Below, one piece after another: positions 5,701-5,739 of a DNA stretch of 5,739 nt. The notes beneath the pieces were generated by a model, which saw nothing but the letters and a program-made list of their open reading frames with translations, ran no database searches and was not told the DNA's origin. The DNA lies in contig JAITAZ010000462.1 in assembly GCA_031283825.1 (NCBI GenBank), forward strand, positions 1 to 5,739. The letters run 5' to 3'. Position numbers and translations under genes: made by a program. Origin of the DNA: Planctomycetaceae bacterium. GTDB lineage: Bacteria > Planctomycetota > Planctomycetia > Pirellulales > Thermoguttaceae. Position 1 is the first letter of the stretch; the number at the start of each line of letters is the position of its first letter.

Positions 5701-5739
5701 TGAAGCACAACTACGAGGAGAAATCGCTTACCCAACACT
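2729..5739 (+). CDS. HzsA-related secreted protein with F5/8C domain and two heme c motifs, runs off the right edge
   Basis: ATG at 2729 opens 1003 complete codons without a stop. Residues 1-26 are a signal peptide (hydrophobic core about 8-23), so export is expected. Residues about 30-170 look like an F5/8 type C (discoidin, carbohydrate-binding) domain: AFHAMDGNKQSLWHSEW (48-64), then ITVDL, NYEIFVTENP (102-111), GRYFVLKI (144-151) and IAELELL (163-169). A charged helical linker follows to about 330. Residues about 335-700 carry beta-propeller-like repeats, with FDPCWLPNGRMAFITERRGG (457-476), CPTYTLFDMNPDGS (484-497) and NEWHPSVTHDGQILYTRWDY (508-527), the signature of proteins related to hydrazine synthase alpha. 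CNGCH (838-842) and CVSCH (890-894) are covalent heme c sites; H959, H960 or H970 could be a distal ligand. The residue four after H842 is Thr, not the Tyr I recall as the unusual heme ligand in true hydrazine synthase, so catalysis of hydrazine synthesis is unlikely. The closing region (LTLWLDC-like at 972-978, FYGVYE at 982-987, RGE at 996-998) resembles the family C-terminus, so only a few residues are probably missing. Codon choice shifts near 4430. Reaction unknown; redox or electron transfer is inferred. Confidence 0.88.
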   Translation, partial: MKTLNPYIVFVSLTLSINFAFFTHAETNKKIVEVTILADSEENGYEAFHAMDGNKQSLWHSEWQNKITKMPHLITVDLKNSTELNGCIITPRQDGNNGDIKNYEIFVTENPTKLNQPDAKNEINKNPQNKKSPILVNFSTPKKGRYFVLKINSNLNNDNFASIAELELLNNSTNFKAKKLSKAENELISILGETKNVNPEYVNEYSRLKNDIKNKSNFQKIAAETFLEDSLVLESDHDPTDIILRRTVALINDLKSSATPANLAKLDELEKKLFNLKSETEKIPVEQTSSRFESFIQICELRRQIAFANPLLNFNEILFVKKHRAKFNHMCDQYYGVNIPAGGGIFILSNPFEKNGEKSKVQNLLENAVVKSGRLAGKTLNTGSFLSPDLSFDTKKLAFAYVECEDNTAQQFHTDPTKGHWNEKRCFHIFTCDLKNESGIFVTENLRQITDGTWNDFDPCWLPNGRMAFITERRGGYLRCGRECPTYTLFDMNPDGSQIRCLSYHETNEWHPSVTHDGQILYTRWDYPDRHGCTAHHPWITTLDGRDPRHVHGNFSPRKSRADMELDCRVIPESPKFVATAAPHHGQAYGSLILVDPRVEDDDAMAPVKRLTPEVAFPESQGGTQVYGSAFPISEKYYLAVADFSMTSAVGAEWQNKNYIRGNYGIYLVDAFGNKELIYRDNEIGCNSPMPLLTRTMPNAQPQKISTNIEPQPYVEPLRNKIDSLEKGTVSIVNVYQSLRPLPKDIKLKELRVLQLIPMSVPSGRPPHETGFREPTSGDSVVLARHVLGTVPIEDDGSVHFNVPPRRELMLQVLDEEGLAVQSMRSSIYLHDGETLSCNGCHEPRTSAVTSASKFPKAMQRKPSQLKPDHPDSNPFSYPRLVQPVLDKNCVSCHAEERAKKTAGVPNLAKDPIKNKWYASFNELVPKYGFYSYGEPLRTTPGKFGARNSKLYSILKKGHHDVKLTPEELHRITLWLDCVSIFYGVYEKEAGEAQLRGEIAYPT

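Noticed and set aside
2729..5739. Hydrazine synthase alpha subunit (hzsA) and hence an anammox organism
   Set aside because: The similarity is to the wider family. The F5/8C fusion, the absence of the expected Tyr after the first CXXCH, and neighbours that are not hzsB/hzsC all argue against it, so no gene symbol is given.

Overview
The window looks like bacterial chromosome from the PVC group, most likely a planctomycete. The basis is gene content: a secreted DUF1080 (3-keto-disaccharide hydrolase-like) protein and a large HzsA-related multiheme-type secreted protein carrying an F5/8C domain are both protein types I know mainly from Planctomycetota. The DNA is AT-rich by eye. No start codon has a clear Shine-Dalgarno sequence; each is preceded by an A-rich leader. 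Lineage is inferred from gene content only. There are no RNA genes, CRISPR arrays or transposase genes.

Layout. (1) Positions 1-736, minus strand: the N-terminal 245 codons of an NCS1-family (cytosine/purine/allantoin-type) permease that runs off the left edge. (2) 737-973: a spacer with two imperfect long stem-loops. (3) 974-1771, minus strand: a complete secreted DUF1080 protein of 265 residues. (4) 1772-2728: a 957-base divergent intergenic region packed with repeats. It holds a GC-rich 10-bp hairpin, a TTCGGAA heptamer array, a 223-bp element with 50-base inverted arms made of GGGGACNNN nonamers, an 82-bp twin-hairpin element, three scattered GTGAAYRGTTA copies, and a good sigma70-like promoter pointing right. 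(5) 2729 to the right edge, plus strand: a very large open frame of 1003 complete codons. It encodes a signal peptide, an F5/8C-like domain, a beta-propeller-like region and two CXXCH heme c motifs. It is related to the alpha subunit of hydrazine synthase but is probably not that enzyme. It appears to be cut only a few residues before its natural end.

Functional reading (inference): the two exported proteins are transcribed divergently from the repeat-rich region. The DUF1080 domain suggests glycan or oxidised-sugar degradation. The HzsA-related protein suggests periplasmic or cell-surface redox chemistry, possibly carbohydrate-attached through its F5/8C domain. The permease could import a nucleobase or related compound. 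No direct evidence links the three in one pathway.

The least ordinary parts are the mosaic of repeats in 1985-2480, the architecture of the HzsA-related protein, and an 11-base sequence (CAAACTAGAAA) shared just upstream of both minus-strand start codons.
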